Shown: positions 28,921 through 37,775 of the stretch, piece after piece
Position numbering within the stretch: position 1 is the first letter of the stretch
How the letters are laid out: every line of letters begins with the position of its first letter
The notes under the pieces: model-generated
The model's database searches: none
The model's input: only the letters and a program-made list of their open reading frames with translations
What the model was told of the DNA's origin: nothing
NCBI GenBank assembly: GCA_035490315.1
Contig: DATHET010000191.1
Location: forward strand, 3,087 to 67,086
Direction of reading: 5' to 3'
From: JADJQU01 sp035490315
Lineage (GTDB): Bacteria; Planctomycetota; UBA1135; GCA-002686595
DNA length: 64,000 bases
Translations under genes and position numbers: made by a program

Positions 28921-30633
28921 TCACGACCCAGGTCTGCACACGGCAAGCGTGAGTCGCTGTCCGCTCGCGATGTCGACTTGAAGCTCTCCCAGTCGATCAG
29001 GTCCGAACAGTGCTGAGAGTGACTTGATCTGATATCGCCCGACAGGAAGAAAGAACAACGCACTCGGCAGATGCGGGAAGTACGCCGTGCCCCTCGCAGG
29101 AACGAATTTTTCGCCGCGCAGGTGAGCGAGCTGGAAGCCCAGGGGCGGCTGTCGCGGCCCGACGCCATCGTTGGTGTAGAACACGAGCTGACCATGAGGC
29201 GGGACTTCGAGGGCCAGCTCCGTCTCGCTATCCGCGATCACCTCGTGCACGGGCTCCTGTCCGACCACCTGCGAGCTGAAGAGCGCGAACGTGTCACGAA
29301 ACCAGACCCTGTACCTGCCCGCCGGAACTCCATCGAGCGAAACCTCACCGCCGCAATCGAGCCGCACCGCGATCGAGTAAGGCGATCCCGTCGTATTACC
29401 GAGCATCACCACGCCGAACAGTCTTGACGACGAAAACGTCTGCAGGTCCGTTTCTGTGATTGCAGGGAAGTTGGTGAAATGGATCTTGAGCGATCCGAAT
29501 CCCGAGGCAGACGGAAACAGGGTGACGTCATGCTCCGCGCATTCTCCGCGCGCCAATGGCGCTTCCGCTTCGAATTGGCAGGGCTCGTAGCCCGGAAGTT
29601 TCAGGGACGCGCCAACCCCGCTGATCGAATCGACGACCTCGCGTTCTGTTTCCGGTGTCACGAGGACGGCCATCGCGCTCGGTCCTCGGGAAATGAGCAA
29701 ACCCTCAGGGACCTGCGCCAACCGCACATAGGGATAGTCTGGGCCGATCGAAGTGAATCCTCGCGGGTTCTTGAAGCCAAGTCCTGCCTCGAAGGTCAGC
29801 AGCGCGGAAGTGCGCACCTTTCCGTTGCGCGCGTCGGAGAACTTGAACAGGCAGCCGTAGAGCGGCGTGACCTTGGTCAGCTGCTCGTCCGCGCCCGATG
29901 CGAAGCTCACCGTCTTTCTTCGCCCGTCGGGGAGGAAGCCGGGACCCCAGGCGACGAGCTCGTAGGAACGATCGCGATCCAGTCCGTCGAGCACGAAGCG
30001 ACCCTGCGGATCCGCTGCGGCGCAGATCCAGGAGATTCCGCGCTTGCCAGCCTTGAGGGATTCGACGCGGGGAGCGCAGTCGCTTCGGATGGCGGCCACG
30101 GAGAATCCGGCTCCGACGTCAGAGCCGAGCGGCCCGATGACTCTGCCGTTGACCGTCCACGCTGGCCGGAGCGTGATGTCGATCGGCTGGAGGACGGGCT
30201 CCACGGGCAGGTCCGCAATCCCAGGCGCGCAGCCGTCGAAGTAGGCAGTCAAGAAGGCGCGCTCGCTGACGAGTCGTTTCCAGTGAGCTCGCGCGCAGTG
30301 AACCATTCCCTCGGCGTCGCTCACTCCCTGGACCTCGTCGATCAGCCCGTCGCAGAACCAGACTTCGGCTCCGGCGACCACGGCGCCGGATGGGTCGATG
30401 ACTCTGGCGGCGATCGAGCTGGATGGAACCGCGGTGGTGGGAGCATTGGAAAACGTTGGGTTGTCGATCGGACGCCGGGCATCCGCGACTGCCTCCTCCG
30501 CCTGTATCGCGGACCTTTTTTCCTGCAGCGGCGCTTCGATCCTCGGTGGTGTGAGATCGGGGCCGCGGAAAAAAAGCACCACAGCTCCGGCGAGGAGCAG
30601 CAGTGCTAACGCGACCCATCTCGCGGATTTCAT
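28921..30633 (-). CDS. Membrane-anchored CarboxypepD_reg-like protein
   Basis: A 570-residue protein with one N-terminal hydrophobic segment (about 6-26, WVALALLLLAGAVVLFFRGPD) and an extracytoplasmic beta-rich region. AARVIDPSGAVVAGAEVWFC near residues 76-95 and the related RVIGPLGSDVGAGFSVAAI and GRFVLDGLDRDRSYELVAWG are carboxypeptidase-regulatory-like Ig units. No catalytic motif is found. It starts 7 bp after the stop of the GH29 fucosidase and is probably the last gene of that operon. It is related to the proteins at 23401 and 58422 in architecture; the three share anchoring and Ig-unit style rather than obvious long identities. Confidence 0.75.
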   Translation of the reverse strand: MKSARWVALALLLLAGAVVLFFRGPDLTPPRIEAPLQEKRSAIQAEEAVADARRPIDNPTFSNAPTTAVPSSSIAARVIDPSGAVVAGAEVWFCDGLIDEVQGVSDAEGMVHCARAHWKRLVSERAFLTAYFDGCAPGIADLPVEPVLQPIDITLRPAWTVNGRVIGPLGSDVGAGFSVAAIRSDCAPRVESLKAGKRGISWICAAADPQGRFVLDGLDRDRSYELVAWGPGFLPDGRRKTVSFASGADEQLTKVTPLYGCLFKFSDARNGKVRTSALLTFEAGLGFKNPRGFTSIGPDYPYVRLAQVPEGLLISRGPSAMAVLVTPETEREVVDSISGVGASLKLPGYEPCQFEAEAPLARGECAEHDVTLFPSASGFGSLKIHFTNFPAITETDLQTFSSSRLFGVVMLGNTTGSPYSIAVRLDCGGEVSLDGVPAGRYRVWFRDTFALFSSQVVGQEPVHEVIADSETELALEVPPHGQLVFYTNDGVGPRQPPLGFQLAHLRGEKFVPARGTAYFPHLPSALFFLPVGRYQIKSLSALFGPDRLGELQVDIASGQRLTLAVCRPGS

Positions 30634-30640
30634 TCGAACT

Positions 30641-32782
30641 TCAGTGCGCCAGATCGGCCGCGGCGATTGGCGCGGCGTCTCGCCAGGTGTCCGCGATGGT
30701 CAACGCGAGCTCCGCGCCGCCGGTCAGGTTGAACCACTCGACTCGAATCTGGTGCCAACCCGCGGTGAGGGCGATGTCGCCACTGAGTTCCGTCGAACCG
30801 TGCAAGCCGTCGTTGTCGACGACCGGCGTCCCGTCGATCCACAGCCGCGAGCCGTCATCCGAGTTCAGGGCGAAGGTGAACACGTCGTTCGTCTGGACGC
30901 GCAAGCTGCCGCGGTAGACATAGAGAACATGCTCCTCGCGCGGACCGTCGGGCAGGCGGATCGTGTCGATGACATCGCTCGCCTGAGGTGTGAGCTTTGC
31001 GAAGTCCGGCATCTTCTTGAAATCGCCGGGGAAGCGATCGCGCACGAGCCCCGCTGCGGTCGGAGCGAAGGTCGATGCCTGCGAAGGCGTGACTTTCATG
31101 AGGTCGAGGCTGGTGACGCCGCTGACCGGACGATCCGCGAAGAAGGAACGAGCCTTCAAGGTGCAGGAGCTGGTGACCACGAACGGGTCGCGGTAGAGCT
31201 CCGACTTGAGCGTGGGTTCCGATCCGTCGAGCGTGTAGCGCACGTCGAGATCGGAGAAGAGGTCTATCGAGGGGACGATCTTGTCGACGAAGCGCGTGCT
31301 TCTCACCAGAATCTTCGGCGCGCTGAAGATGAGGAGATCACCCTGGACATCGACCGCGACGACGCTCGCGATCGGATCGGGACAACGCTGGCCGACATCC
31401 AGAGTGACACCGCTGTCGCCAGCAATCACCTTGACCTTGCGCGAGGCATCCGCGAGCAGTCGCGCTCCGATCACGTGGTTTCCGAGACCATCGAGGCTCA
31501 GCTTGCCGTCGATAGGCCAGTCGAACACGTGCAGATACAAAGTCTCCACGGACGGCGGCGGGTCACGGTGATAGCGCACCGTGCAGCGGCCCCAGGGGAG
31601 ATTGTCGAACGGGCTCGCCTGAGTTCCGTGGATCGCTTCGCCGTTGACTTTCATCCACTTGCCGATGTCCGCAAGACGCGCGATCGCTTCGTCGGGGAAA
31701 GTGCCATCCGCCTTCGGTCCGATGTTGAGCAGGAAATTCCCGCCCTTCGACGCGATGTCGCACAGCTTGCGAATCAGGTCCTCGCTCGATTTCCACTGCG
31801 TGTCCGCGGCGTTGAAGCCCCAGTGGTCGTTCATCGTCATGCAAGTCTCCCAGTCCACGCCGGGCAGTCCGCTCGCGGGGATCTCCTGCTCGGGCGTGCC
31901 GAAATCACCGGGAGAATCGCTGCCCTTGGTCATGCCCGCCATGCCCGCGCGGCCGGTGCCGACGCGGTTGTTGACGATCACGTTCGGCTGGAGCTTGCGG
32001 CACAGGGCGTAGAGCTCCTTGCCGTACACGTTCGACCAAGTCGATTCCCATTCGCCGTCGAACCACATCACGCCGATCGGCCCATAGTTCGTGAGCAGCT
32101 CGCTCACCTGGCTGAAGAGGTACTCGCGGAAGCGTCCGAGGTCCGCGCCTTCCGCCGAGCGAGTCTCCCACTCGCGGCGCGGCAGGTAATCAGGATGGTG
32201 CCAGTCCATGATCGAGTGGTAGAAGCACATCTTCAGACCGTGGCCGCGAACGGCATCGCCCAGCTCGCGCAGGATGTCGCGCTGGAAAGGCGTGGCCATT
32301 ACGTCGTAGTCGCTGGTCTTCGAATCGAAGAGTGCGAAGCCGTCGTGGTGCTTCGACGTGATCACGACGTACTTCATGCCGGCGTCCTCGGCCATCTTCG
32401 CCCAGGCTTCGGCGTCGAATTGGACCGGGTTGAACTGCGTCTGGAACTGCTCGTACTGCTCGACGGGGATGTGCGCCGTGTTCATGATCCACTCGGCGTG
32501 GCCGGTGTCGTCGTTCCACTTCCCAGCGGGAATCGAGTACAGGCCCCAGTGCAGGAACATTCCGAAGCGCGCGTCGCGCCACCAGTCCATGCGCCTTCCC
32601 TCCGCGGACTCCTTGCCTTCGAAGTGCTGAGCGACGTCGAGCGTGTCCATGGGCGGTGTCAACGCGCATATCTGCGGCCCCGTGCTCGCAGGATTGGCCG
32701 GCTTGCTCGGCGGTGCTTCACTCCGGCATCCGATGACGAGAGCCGGGCCTGCAAGAGCGATCAGTCGCAACAAGTGCTTCAT
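30641..32782 (-). CDS. Alpha-L-fucosidase, GH29, with C-terminal PA14-like domain
   Basis: A 713-residue lipoprotein (VIGC, Cys19). The frame is open further upstream, but ATG 32782 gives the lipoprotein signal and a 4-bp ATGA overlap with the lactonase gene. GH29 features are WWRDARFGMFLHWGLYSIPAG, ITSKHHDGFALFDS and the nucleophile Asp242 in GVMWFDGEWES, then GGNFLLNIGPKADG. The C-terminal half has a chitobiase/Fn3-like segment (about 500-570) and a PA14-like domain (about 600-713, FALNSDDGSRLWIDGTPVVDND) that may bind glycan. It should release L-fucose at the cell surface, feeding the catabolic genes upstream in the same operon. Confidence 0.94.
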   Translation of the reverse strand: MKHLLRLIALAGPALVIGCRSEAPPSKPANPASTGPQICALTPPMDTLDVAQHFEGKESAEGRRMDWWRDARFGMFLHWGLYSIPAGKWNDDTGHAEWIMNTAHIPVEQYEQFQTQFNPVQFDAEAWAKMAEDAGMKYVVITSKHHDGFALFDSKTSDYDVMATPFQRDILRELGDAVRGHGLKMCFYHSIMDWHHPDYLPRREWETRSAEGADLGRFREYLFSQVSELLTNYGPIGVMWFDGEWESTWSNVYGKELYALCRKLQPNVIVNNRVGTGRAGMAGMTKGSDSPGDFGTPEQEIPASGLPGVDWETCMTMNDHWGFNAADTQWKSSEDLIRKLCDIASKGGNFLLNIGPKADGTFPDEAIARLADIGKWMKVNGEAIHGTQASPFDNLPWGRCTVRYHRDPPPSVETLYLHVFDWPIDGKLSLDGLGNHVIGARLLADASRKVKVIAGDSGVTLDVGQRCPDPIASVVAVDVQGDLLIFSAPKILVRSTRFVDKIVPSIDLFSDLDVRYTLDGSEPTLKSELYRDPFVVTSSCTLKARSFFADRPVSGVTSLDLMKVTPSQASTFAPTAAGLVRDRFPGDFKKMPDFAKLTPQASDVIDTIRLPDGPREEHVLYVYRGSLRVQTNDVFTFALNSDDGSRLWIDGTPVVDNDGLHGSTELSGDIALTAGWHQIRVEWFNLTGGAELALTIADTWRDAAPIAAADLAH

Positions 32783-33606
32783 GGCTTGAGTCCGTAGACG
32801 CGAACCGCATTCGTATGCGTGATCGCGCGGAATTCGGTCGGAGAAAGTCGGCGCAGGAAATCGAGGTGAGCTTTCACGACGCGGCGCGCGGCACCCGCGA
32901 GCGTGCAGACGGGGTAGTCCGATCCGAAAATGAGCCGCGCCGGCCCGAAGCTCTCGAGCGCGATGTCGAGATAGGGCGCAAGCTCGCTCGGATCCCAGGT
33001 CTTCCAATCGGCCTCCGTGCACAGCCCCGAGAGCTTGCAGAAGACGTTTTCGCTGCGCGCCAGCTCGTGGATCTGGCGATGCCAGGGGTCGATCTCGCCC
33101 GCGACGATCCGCGGCTTGGCGAGGTGGTCGACGACGAAGCGCTGGTTGGGGAATGCGCGCACGAGCGCGATCGCGGAGGCTCGCTGCGGCTCGCGCAGCA
33201 GCAGATCGAAGCACAGTCCGCGCGCCGCGAGCCAGGAAAGCCCGAGCTGAAAGTCGGGTCGCTCGAGGAACTTTGCGTCGCGCTCGTCCTGGACGAGATG
33301 TCGCACACCGACGAAGCGCCGATGGACTTGGAATTCCGACAATTGCTCCGTGACGTCGTGCGCGCACAGATCGATCCAGCCGACGACGCCGAGCACGCTT
33401 GGGTGCTCTGCAGCGAGCGAGAGCAGCCAGCGCGTCTCCTCGAGGTCGTGCATTGCCTGCACGGCGATGCAGCCGTCATCCGGCTTGGGATCTCCGAGGA
33501 TCTGCGGACCCGGCAGGAAATCGTGCTTCAACATCGGCATCGTGTCGTCGATCCACGGATGCGACGCCGGCGAGTAACGCCAGAAATGCCGATGCGCGTC
33601 GATCAT
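32779..33606 (-). CDS. Amidohydrolase-family sugar lactonase (L-fuconolactonase-like)
   Basis: A 275-residue metal-dependent hydrolase of the COG3618 type, with MIDAHRHFW at the N-terminus and VDHLAKP, CKLSGL and RLIFGSDYPVC at the C-terminal strands. Enzymes of this family open L-fucono-, L-rhamnono- or related sugar lactones. Its place between GH29 and the dehydratase, each overlapping by 4 bp, fits L-fuconolactone to L-fuconate. I start at ATG 33606, because the longer frame upstream lies inside the next gene. The lactone identity is inferred from context rather than from residues. Confidence 0.88.
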   Translation of the reverse strand: MIDAHRHFWRYSPASHPWIDDTMPMLKHDFLPGPQILGDPKPDDGCIAVQAMHDLEETRWLLSLAAEHPSVLGVVGWIDLCAHDVTEQLSEFQVHRRFVGVRHLVQDERDAKFLERPDFQLGLSWLAARGLCFDLLLREPQRASAIALVRAFPNQRFVVDHLAKPRIVAGEIDPWHRQIHELARSENVFCKLSGLCTEADWKTWDPSELAPYLDIALESFGPARLIFGSDYPVCTLAGAARRVVKAHLDFLRRLSPTEFRAITHTNAVRVYGLKP

Positions 33607-34706
33607 CCGATGCGGTGCTTCTCGAGCACCGAGCGCTTGATCTCGAGGCCGACTCCGGGTTGTTCCGGGAGCGTGTAGAAGCCGTCCTTGACGTAGACCG
33701 GCTCTTCCCAGATCTCGTTGAGCGATTCGTAGCAGTTCTCGACGAACACGCATCCCGGCGTCGCGGCGGCGAGCTGCACGTGCAGCTTCTGCTGGACGTT
33801 CGTGTGCGGAATCACCGGCACGTTGTACGCGCTGGCGAGGGCCGCGACTTCCAGCCACTCGTCGATGCCGAGCAGTTTCGTCGCGTCCGGCTGCACAATG
33901 CTCGCCGCGCCTGCCTCGAGGTAATCGCGGAATGAGTACTTCGTGAACAGCGTTTCACCGACCGCGATCGGCACGCGGATGGCGCGCGCAAGTTCCGCGT
34001 GGGCCTTGATGTCCTCGGGCATCATCGGCTCCTCGAGCCAGGCGACGTCGTGCTCGTCGAGTCGCGCTCCCCATTGGCGTGCCGTCGAAAGCGTCCAGGC
34101 GCAATTGACGTCGGTCATCACACGGACCTTCGGGCCGACGGCGTGGCGCACGGCGGCGACGCGCTCGATGTCCTCGCGCGGATCGGGACGGCCGAGCTTG
34201 ATCTTGACCGCGTCGAAGCCGCGCGCGACGAGGCGCTGCACGTCCTTGACGAGCTCCGCTTGACTCCACGAGAGCCAGCCGCCGTCCGTGGAGTATGCCT
34301 TCACCTTGTCGCGGCACGGTCCGAGGTAGCGCCACAGGGGCAGCTCGACGGCCTTGCACGCGATGTCCCACAGCGCGAACTCCACCGCCGCGATGCCGAC
34401 GCGCGAAGCGCCGACGCGGCCGACGAAGTGGTTGGAGAAGAACATGCGGCGCACGAGCTCCTTGCGCATCGCGGGATCCTGGCCGACGAGCAGCGGCTCG
34501 TAGTTCTCCGTGACCATGACTTGCGCCGCGCGCAGGCCGGGCGTGTAGCTCCAGTTCATGCCGCGGCCGACGAGACCGGCGTCGGTCGTCAGCGTGACCT
34601 GCAGGAACTCGACCGCCGACACCGTCGATTGCGAATCGGTGATCGTGCGCTGGTCGAGCGGCACGCGGAGCAGGCTGGTTTCGACCCGGGTGATCTTCTG
34701 CGTCAT
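33603..34706 (-). CDS. Enolase-superfamily sugar acid dehydratase (mandelate racemase subgroup)
   Basis: A 367-residue protein. The active site is complete: KxK at K168/K170, metal ligands D199, E225 and E251, and the D274/H301 dyad. The spacings match L-fuconate dehydratase almost exactly, though the chain is shorter than the roughly 440-residue XcFucD. It would convert L-fuconate to 2-keto-3-deoxy-L-fuconate. L-rhamnonate or another acid sugar dehydration is the alternative. The ATG at 34706 gives a 4-bp overlap with the preceding gene and begins at the conserved N-terminus. Confidence 0.88.
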   Translation of the reverse strand: MTQKITRVETSLLRVPLDQRTITDSQSTVSAVEFLQVTLTTDAGLVGRGMNWSYTPGLRAAQVMVTENYEPLLVGQDPAMRKELVRRMFFSNHFVGRVGASRVGIAAVEFALWDIACKAVELPLWRYLGPCRDKVKAYSTDGGWLSWSQAELVKDVQRLVARGFDAVKIKLGRPDPREDIERVAAVRHAVGPKVRVMTDVNCAWTLSTARQWGARLDEHDVAWLEEPMMPEDIKAHAELARAIRVPIAVGETLFTKYSFRDYLEAGAASIVQPDATKLLGIDEWLEVAALASAYNVPVIPHTNVQQKLHVQLAAATPGCVFVENCYESLNEIWEEPVYVKDGFYTLPEQPGVGLEIKRSVLEKHRIG

Positions 34707-35767
34707 TGTTTGGGCTTGCTCTTCCGGGTCTTGCCGCGCTGCGAGGAGCGATAACAGGCCTCGACGACCGCCATGGTCTTCCTGGCGTCGGCGACGGAGG
34801 TGTGCAAAATCGGATCTTCTCGCGCGGCGAAGCGCTGCAGGTTCGACATGGTGCCCGCGAAGGCCTTGGGGAACCAAGAGCCCTCCAGGAGCAGCAGTTT
34901 CCAGTCGCCGTGGCGCAGGCAGATCTTCAAGGAGTCGGGCTCGCCGCGCGGATATTCCAGGTTGACGCCCATCGTGGCGAGCATCGCGGCGCGCGTGCCT
35001 TCGACCAGGACGTGGGACGACTTCGCGAGCGGTCCGAACTCGTGGCTGTGGGCGGTGACCAGGCTCGCGCGCACGCCTCCAGCGAACTCGAGTCGCGCCA
35101 TCATGCGCGTGTCGGCGTAGCCTTCGAACAGGGGATCGGCGTCCGCGCTGGACCACACTCGCACCGGCTCGCCGAAGCAGGCGCGCAAGAGATCGATGTA
35201 GTGGATCGAGTGGTAGAGGATCTCCATGCGCGGAATTCCGCGCAGGAATTTCCACGTCGACCACGGAGTATGGGTGCGCGTGCGGATCTCGACGTCGACG
35301 ATCGCTCCCAGTTTCTTGCGCGCCAGCTGGTGTTGCAGCACGAGCATGTTGGGCGCGAAGCGCAACTGGAAATTCACGGCGGCGACGAGTCGCTTCTTGC
35401 GGCACAGGGCGAGGATGCGGCTCGCTTCGCGCAGATCGCGTCCCATCGGCTTCTGGATCAGGACTGTCGCGCCATTCGGAAGCTTGCGCAGCACCGAGAG
35501 GATCTGATCGGCGGGCACGGCGAGGTCGTAGACGACAGCTTCGAGGCTGCAGGCCTCCTCGAGCGATTCGAACACGCGCGGAATCTGTTCGTCGAACGCC
35601 AGGCGCTGCGCGGTCTTCGTCGCGATGTCGAACACGCCAGCGATCTCGAAACCTTTTTCGCGATAGGCGGGCAGGTGCGCTGCGCGCACGATTCCGCCGG
35701 CGCCGAGGAACACGATCGGCTTCGGCCGCTTCGGGCTGGGCCAGGACTGGCGCGCGGTGTCAATCAA
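34703..35767 (-). CDS. Gfo/Idh/MocA-family oxidoreductase
   Basis: A 354-residue NAD(P)-dependent oxidoreductase. A Rossmann nucleotide motif is seen in VFLGAGGIVRAAHLPAYREKG, followed by the family IQKPMGRD (EKP variant) and the C-terminal sugar-binding sheet with FLRGIPRMEILYHSIHYIDL. The start is TTG, overlapping the stop of the mutarotase gene by 8 bp. In this operon it is the best candidate for the first oxidation, L-fucose to its lactone, since no other sugar dehydrogenase is present. That specific activity is inferred. Confidence 0.85.
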   Translation of the reverse strand: MIDTARQSWPSPKRPKPIVFLGAGGIVRAAHLPAYREKGFEIAGVFDIATKTAQRLAFDEQIPRVFESLEEACSLEAVVYDLAVPADQILSVLRKLPNGATVLIQKPMGRDLREASRILALCRKKRLVAAVNFQLRFAPNMLVLQHQLARKKLGAIVDVEIRTRTHTPWSTWKFLRGIPRMEILYHSIHYIDLLRACFGEPVRVWSSADADPLFEGYADTRMMARLEFAGGVRASLVTAHSHEFGPLAKSSHVLVEGTRAAMLATMGVNLEYPRGEPDSLKICLRHGDWKLLLLEGSWFPKAFAGTMSNLQRFAAREDPILHTSVADARKTMAVVEACYRSSQRGKTRKSKPKQ

Positions 35768-36092
35768 GGTGGAAGACCTCGTTCATCGTCGACCACCACT
35801 CGCCAGGAGCGCGTGCCGCGTCGGGGATCTGCATCGGCTCCATCAGGTCCCACCATTCGCGCATGCGCGGCGCGCGGGCGAGGGCTTGCATGCGCTGAGC
35901 GTATTCCTCGGGCGGACCGATGTACTCGAAGTACCCGAAGAGCTGTCCGCGATGCTGGAAGATCGAATAGTTGCGCAGGCCGGCCTCGTGCAGCGCGCTC
36001 GCGATCTCGGGCCAGAGCTTCGCGTGGTGGCGGCTGTATTCCTCGACGAATTCCGGCTTGATCCCGAGCACCTGCCCAAATCGCCGGACCAC
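35760..36092 (-). CDS. 6-deoxyhexose mutarotase (L-rhamnose mutarotase family)
   Basis: A 110-residue protein with the family pattern FGQVLGIKPEFVEEYSRHHAKLWPEI, NYSIFQHRGQLFGYFEYIG and ARAPRMREWWDLMEPMQIP...WWSTMNEVFHLD. It interconverts sugar anomers. The family is named for L-rhamnose, but homologues accompany fucose pathways, so L-fucose anomers are a reasonable substrate here. It starts at GTG, with a GAGG about seven bases upstream inside the stop of the FAH gene. It overlaps the next gene by 8 bp. Confidence 0.9.
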   Translation of the reverse strand: MVRRFGQVLGIKPEFVEEYSRHHAKLWPEIASALHEAGLRNYSIFQHRGQLFGYFEYIGPPEEYAQRMQALARAPRMREWWDLMEPMQIPDAARAPGEWWSTMNEVFHLD

Positions 36093-36101
36093 GCGCGAAC
36101 C

Positions 36102-36956
36102 TCAGCTGGCCCGCACGACTTTCTGCCGCGCGCTTCCCAGGCCGTCGATGCCGCATTCGACCACGTCGCCTTCGACGAGGAAGACGGGCGTGGGCATGCC
36201 TAGGGCCACGCCGGCGGGCGTGCCGGTGCTGATCAGATCGCCCGGCAACAGAGTCATGAACTGGCTCAGGTAGCTGACCAGCTCTGCGACGCCGAAGGCC
36301 ATGTTGGACGTGTTGCCGCTCTGGCGTCGCACGCCGTTGACGTCGAGCCACAGGCCCAGGCGCTGGCAATCCGCGAACTCGTCGGTGGTCACGAGCCACG
36401 GTCCGACCGGCGCGAAGGTGTCGCAACTCTTGCCCTTGACCCACTGGCCGCTGCGCTCGAGCTGGAACGAGCGCTCGGAGTAGTCGTTGTGCAGCACGAA
36501 ACCCGCGACGTGGGCCAGCGAATCCTTCGCGGCGACATGCTGCGCCTTGCGACCGATCACGATGCCCAGCTCGACTTCCCAATCGAGCTTGGAGCCGCCG
36601 CGCGGAATCGCCACGTCGTCGTTGGGGCCGCACAGCGCCGTCGTGGCCTTGAAGAAGATCACCGGCTCTTTCGGAAGCTCGGCACCGGTCTCCTTCGCGT
36701 GGTCGCGGTAATTGAGGCCGATGCAGATGATCTTCGACGGTCGCGCGATCGCGGAACCGAGGCGCTCACTCGCGGGAAGGCGCGCAGCCTTGGCCTGGTT
36801 CGTCGCAAGCCACCCGGCGAGACGCTTCAGGCCGTCGCTCGCAAAGAAGCTCTCACCCCAGTCCTCGCCAAACGCGCTGCAATCGACGCGCGCACCATCG
36901 GCGGAAATTACAGCGGGCTTCTCGCGACCGGCAGGACCAACTCGGATCAGTTTCAT
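36102..36956 (-). CDS. FAH-family hydrolase, probable 2,4-diketo-3-deoxy-sugar-acid cleaving enzyme
   Basis: A 284-residue protein from ATG 36956. The conserved core is KIICIGLNYRDHAKETG, then KLDWEVELGIVIG (metal-binding E-x-E), HNDYSERSFQ, KGKSCDTFAPVGPWLVT and DLISTGTPAGVALG. This fumarylacetoacetate hydrolase fold includes enzymes that cleave 2,4-diketo-3-deoxy-L-fuconate or -rhamnonate into pyruvate and L-lactate. The neighbours (SDR, dehydratase, LutABC) support that role strongly. The substrate stereochemistry cannot be read from sequence. Confidence 0.92.
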   Translation of the reverse strand: MKLIRVGPAGREKPAVISADGARVDCSAFGEDWGESFFASDGLKRLAGWLATNQAKAARLPASERLGSAIARPSKIICIGLNYRDHAKETGAELPKEPVIFFKATTALCGPNDDVAIPRGGSKLDWEVELGIVIGRKAQHVAAKDSLAHVAGFVLHNDYSERSFQLERSGQWVKGKSCDTFAPVGPWLVTTDEFADCQRLGLWLDVNGVRRQSGNTSNMAFGVAELVSYLSQFMTLLPGDLISTGTPAGVALGMPTPVFLVEGDVVECGIDGLGSARQKVVRAS

Positions 36957-36997
36957 GGGCGCGCCATTCTGCGAGAGGGCCGCGCGCTTGTCGACGA

Positions 36998-37768
36998 TCA
37001 CTTCATCAACACGCCGCCGTCGATCGGGAATGCCTGGCCCGTGATGAACGAAGCGGCGTCACTGCACAGGTACAGCGCGAGCTGCGCGACCTCGTCGGGC
37101 GTTCCCATGCGGCCGATCGGCTGGTAGGCCGAGAGCTTTTCGAACATCTCGCGTTCCTTGCCCGGATAATTCTTGGCCAGGAAGCCGTCGACGAAGGGCG
37201 TATGGATTCGCGCGGGGCAGATGCAGTTGCAGCGGATCTTCTTGTCGACGTAATCGACCGCGATCGAGCGCGTCATCGAAAGCACGGCGCCCTTGGTCAT
37301 CGAGTAGGCGAAGCGCGCCTCGATGCCGATCAACGATGCGATCGAAGCCATGTTCAAGATCACGCCGCCGCCCTGCGCGAGCATCGCCGGCAGCGCGGCT
37401 TGCGAGCAGAGGAACACGCCCTTGGTGTTGACGCGGTGCAAGCGATCGAAGTCGGCCTCGGCCGTCGTCTCCAACGTGCCGACGTGGGCGATGCCGGCGT
37501 TGTTGACCAGGATGTCGAGCGAGCCGAAGCGCTCGCGAAGCAGCAGGAATGCTGCCGTGACGCTCGCCGCGTCGCCGACGTCGCAATGCAGGGCTTCAGC
37601 GTCGCAGCCCAGGGTCCGCAATTCCCCCACGGTCTTCTGCGCGGATTCGAGCGACAGGTCGAGAGCCGCGACCCGCGCTCCCTGGCGCGCGAAAAGCGAC
37701 GCGATGCTCGCGCCGATCCCGGAGCCAGCGCCGGTGACGATCGCAGTCTTGCCGTCGAGTCGAAACAT
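36998..37768 (-). CDS. SDR dehydrogenase, probable 2-keto-3-deoxy-L-fuconate dehydrogenase
   Basis: A 256-residue classical short-chain dehydrogenase: TGAGSGIG at 12-19 for the cofactor, NNAG at 89-92, and the catalytic Y155-x3-K159 (YSMTK) with the preceding ASIAS serine region. The acidic D37 after the second strand suggests NAD. In this operon it would oxidise 2-keto-3-deoxy-L-fuconate to the 2,4-diketo acid that the FAH enzyme cleaves. The family is certain; the substrate is from context. It ends 41 bp before the FAH start and begins 7 bp after lutC. Confidence 0.92.
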   Translation of the reverse strand: MFRLDGKTAIVTGAGSGIGASIASLFARQGARVAALDLSLESAQKTVGELRTLGCDAEALHCDVGDAASVTAAFLLLRERFGSLDILVNNAGIAHVGTLETTAEADFDRLHRVNTKGVFLCSQAALPAMLAQGGGVILNMASIASLIGIEARFAYSMTKGAVLSMTRSIAVDYVDKKIRCNCICPARIHTPFVDGFLAKNYPGKEREMFEKLSAYQPIGRMGTPDEVAQLALYLCSDAASFITGQAFPIDGGVLMK

Positions 37769-37775
37769 GGAAACC

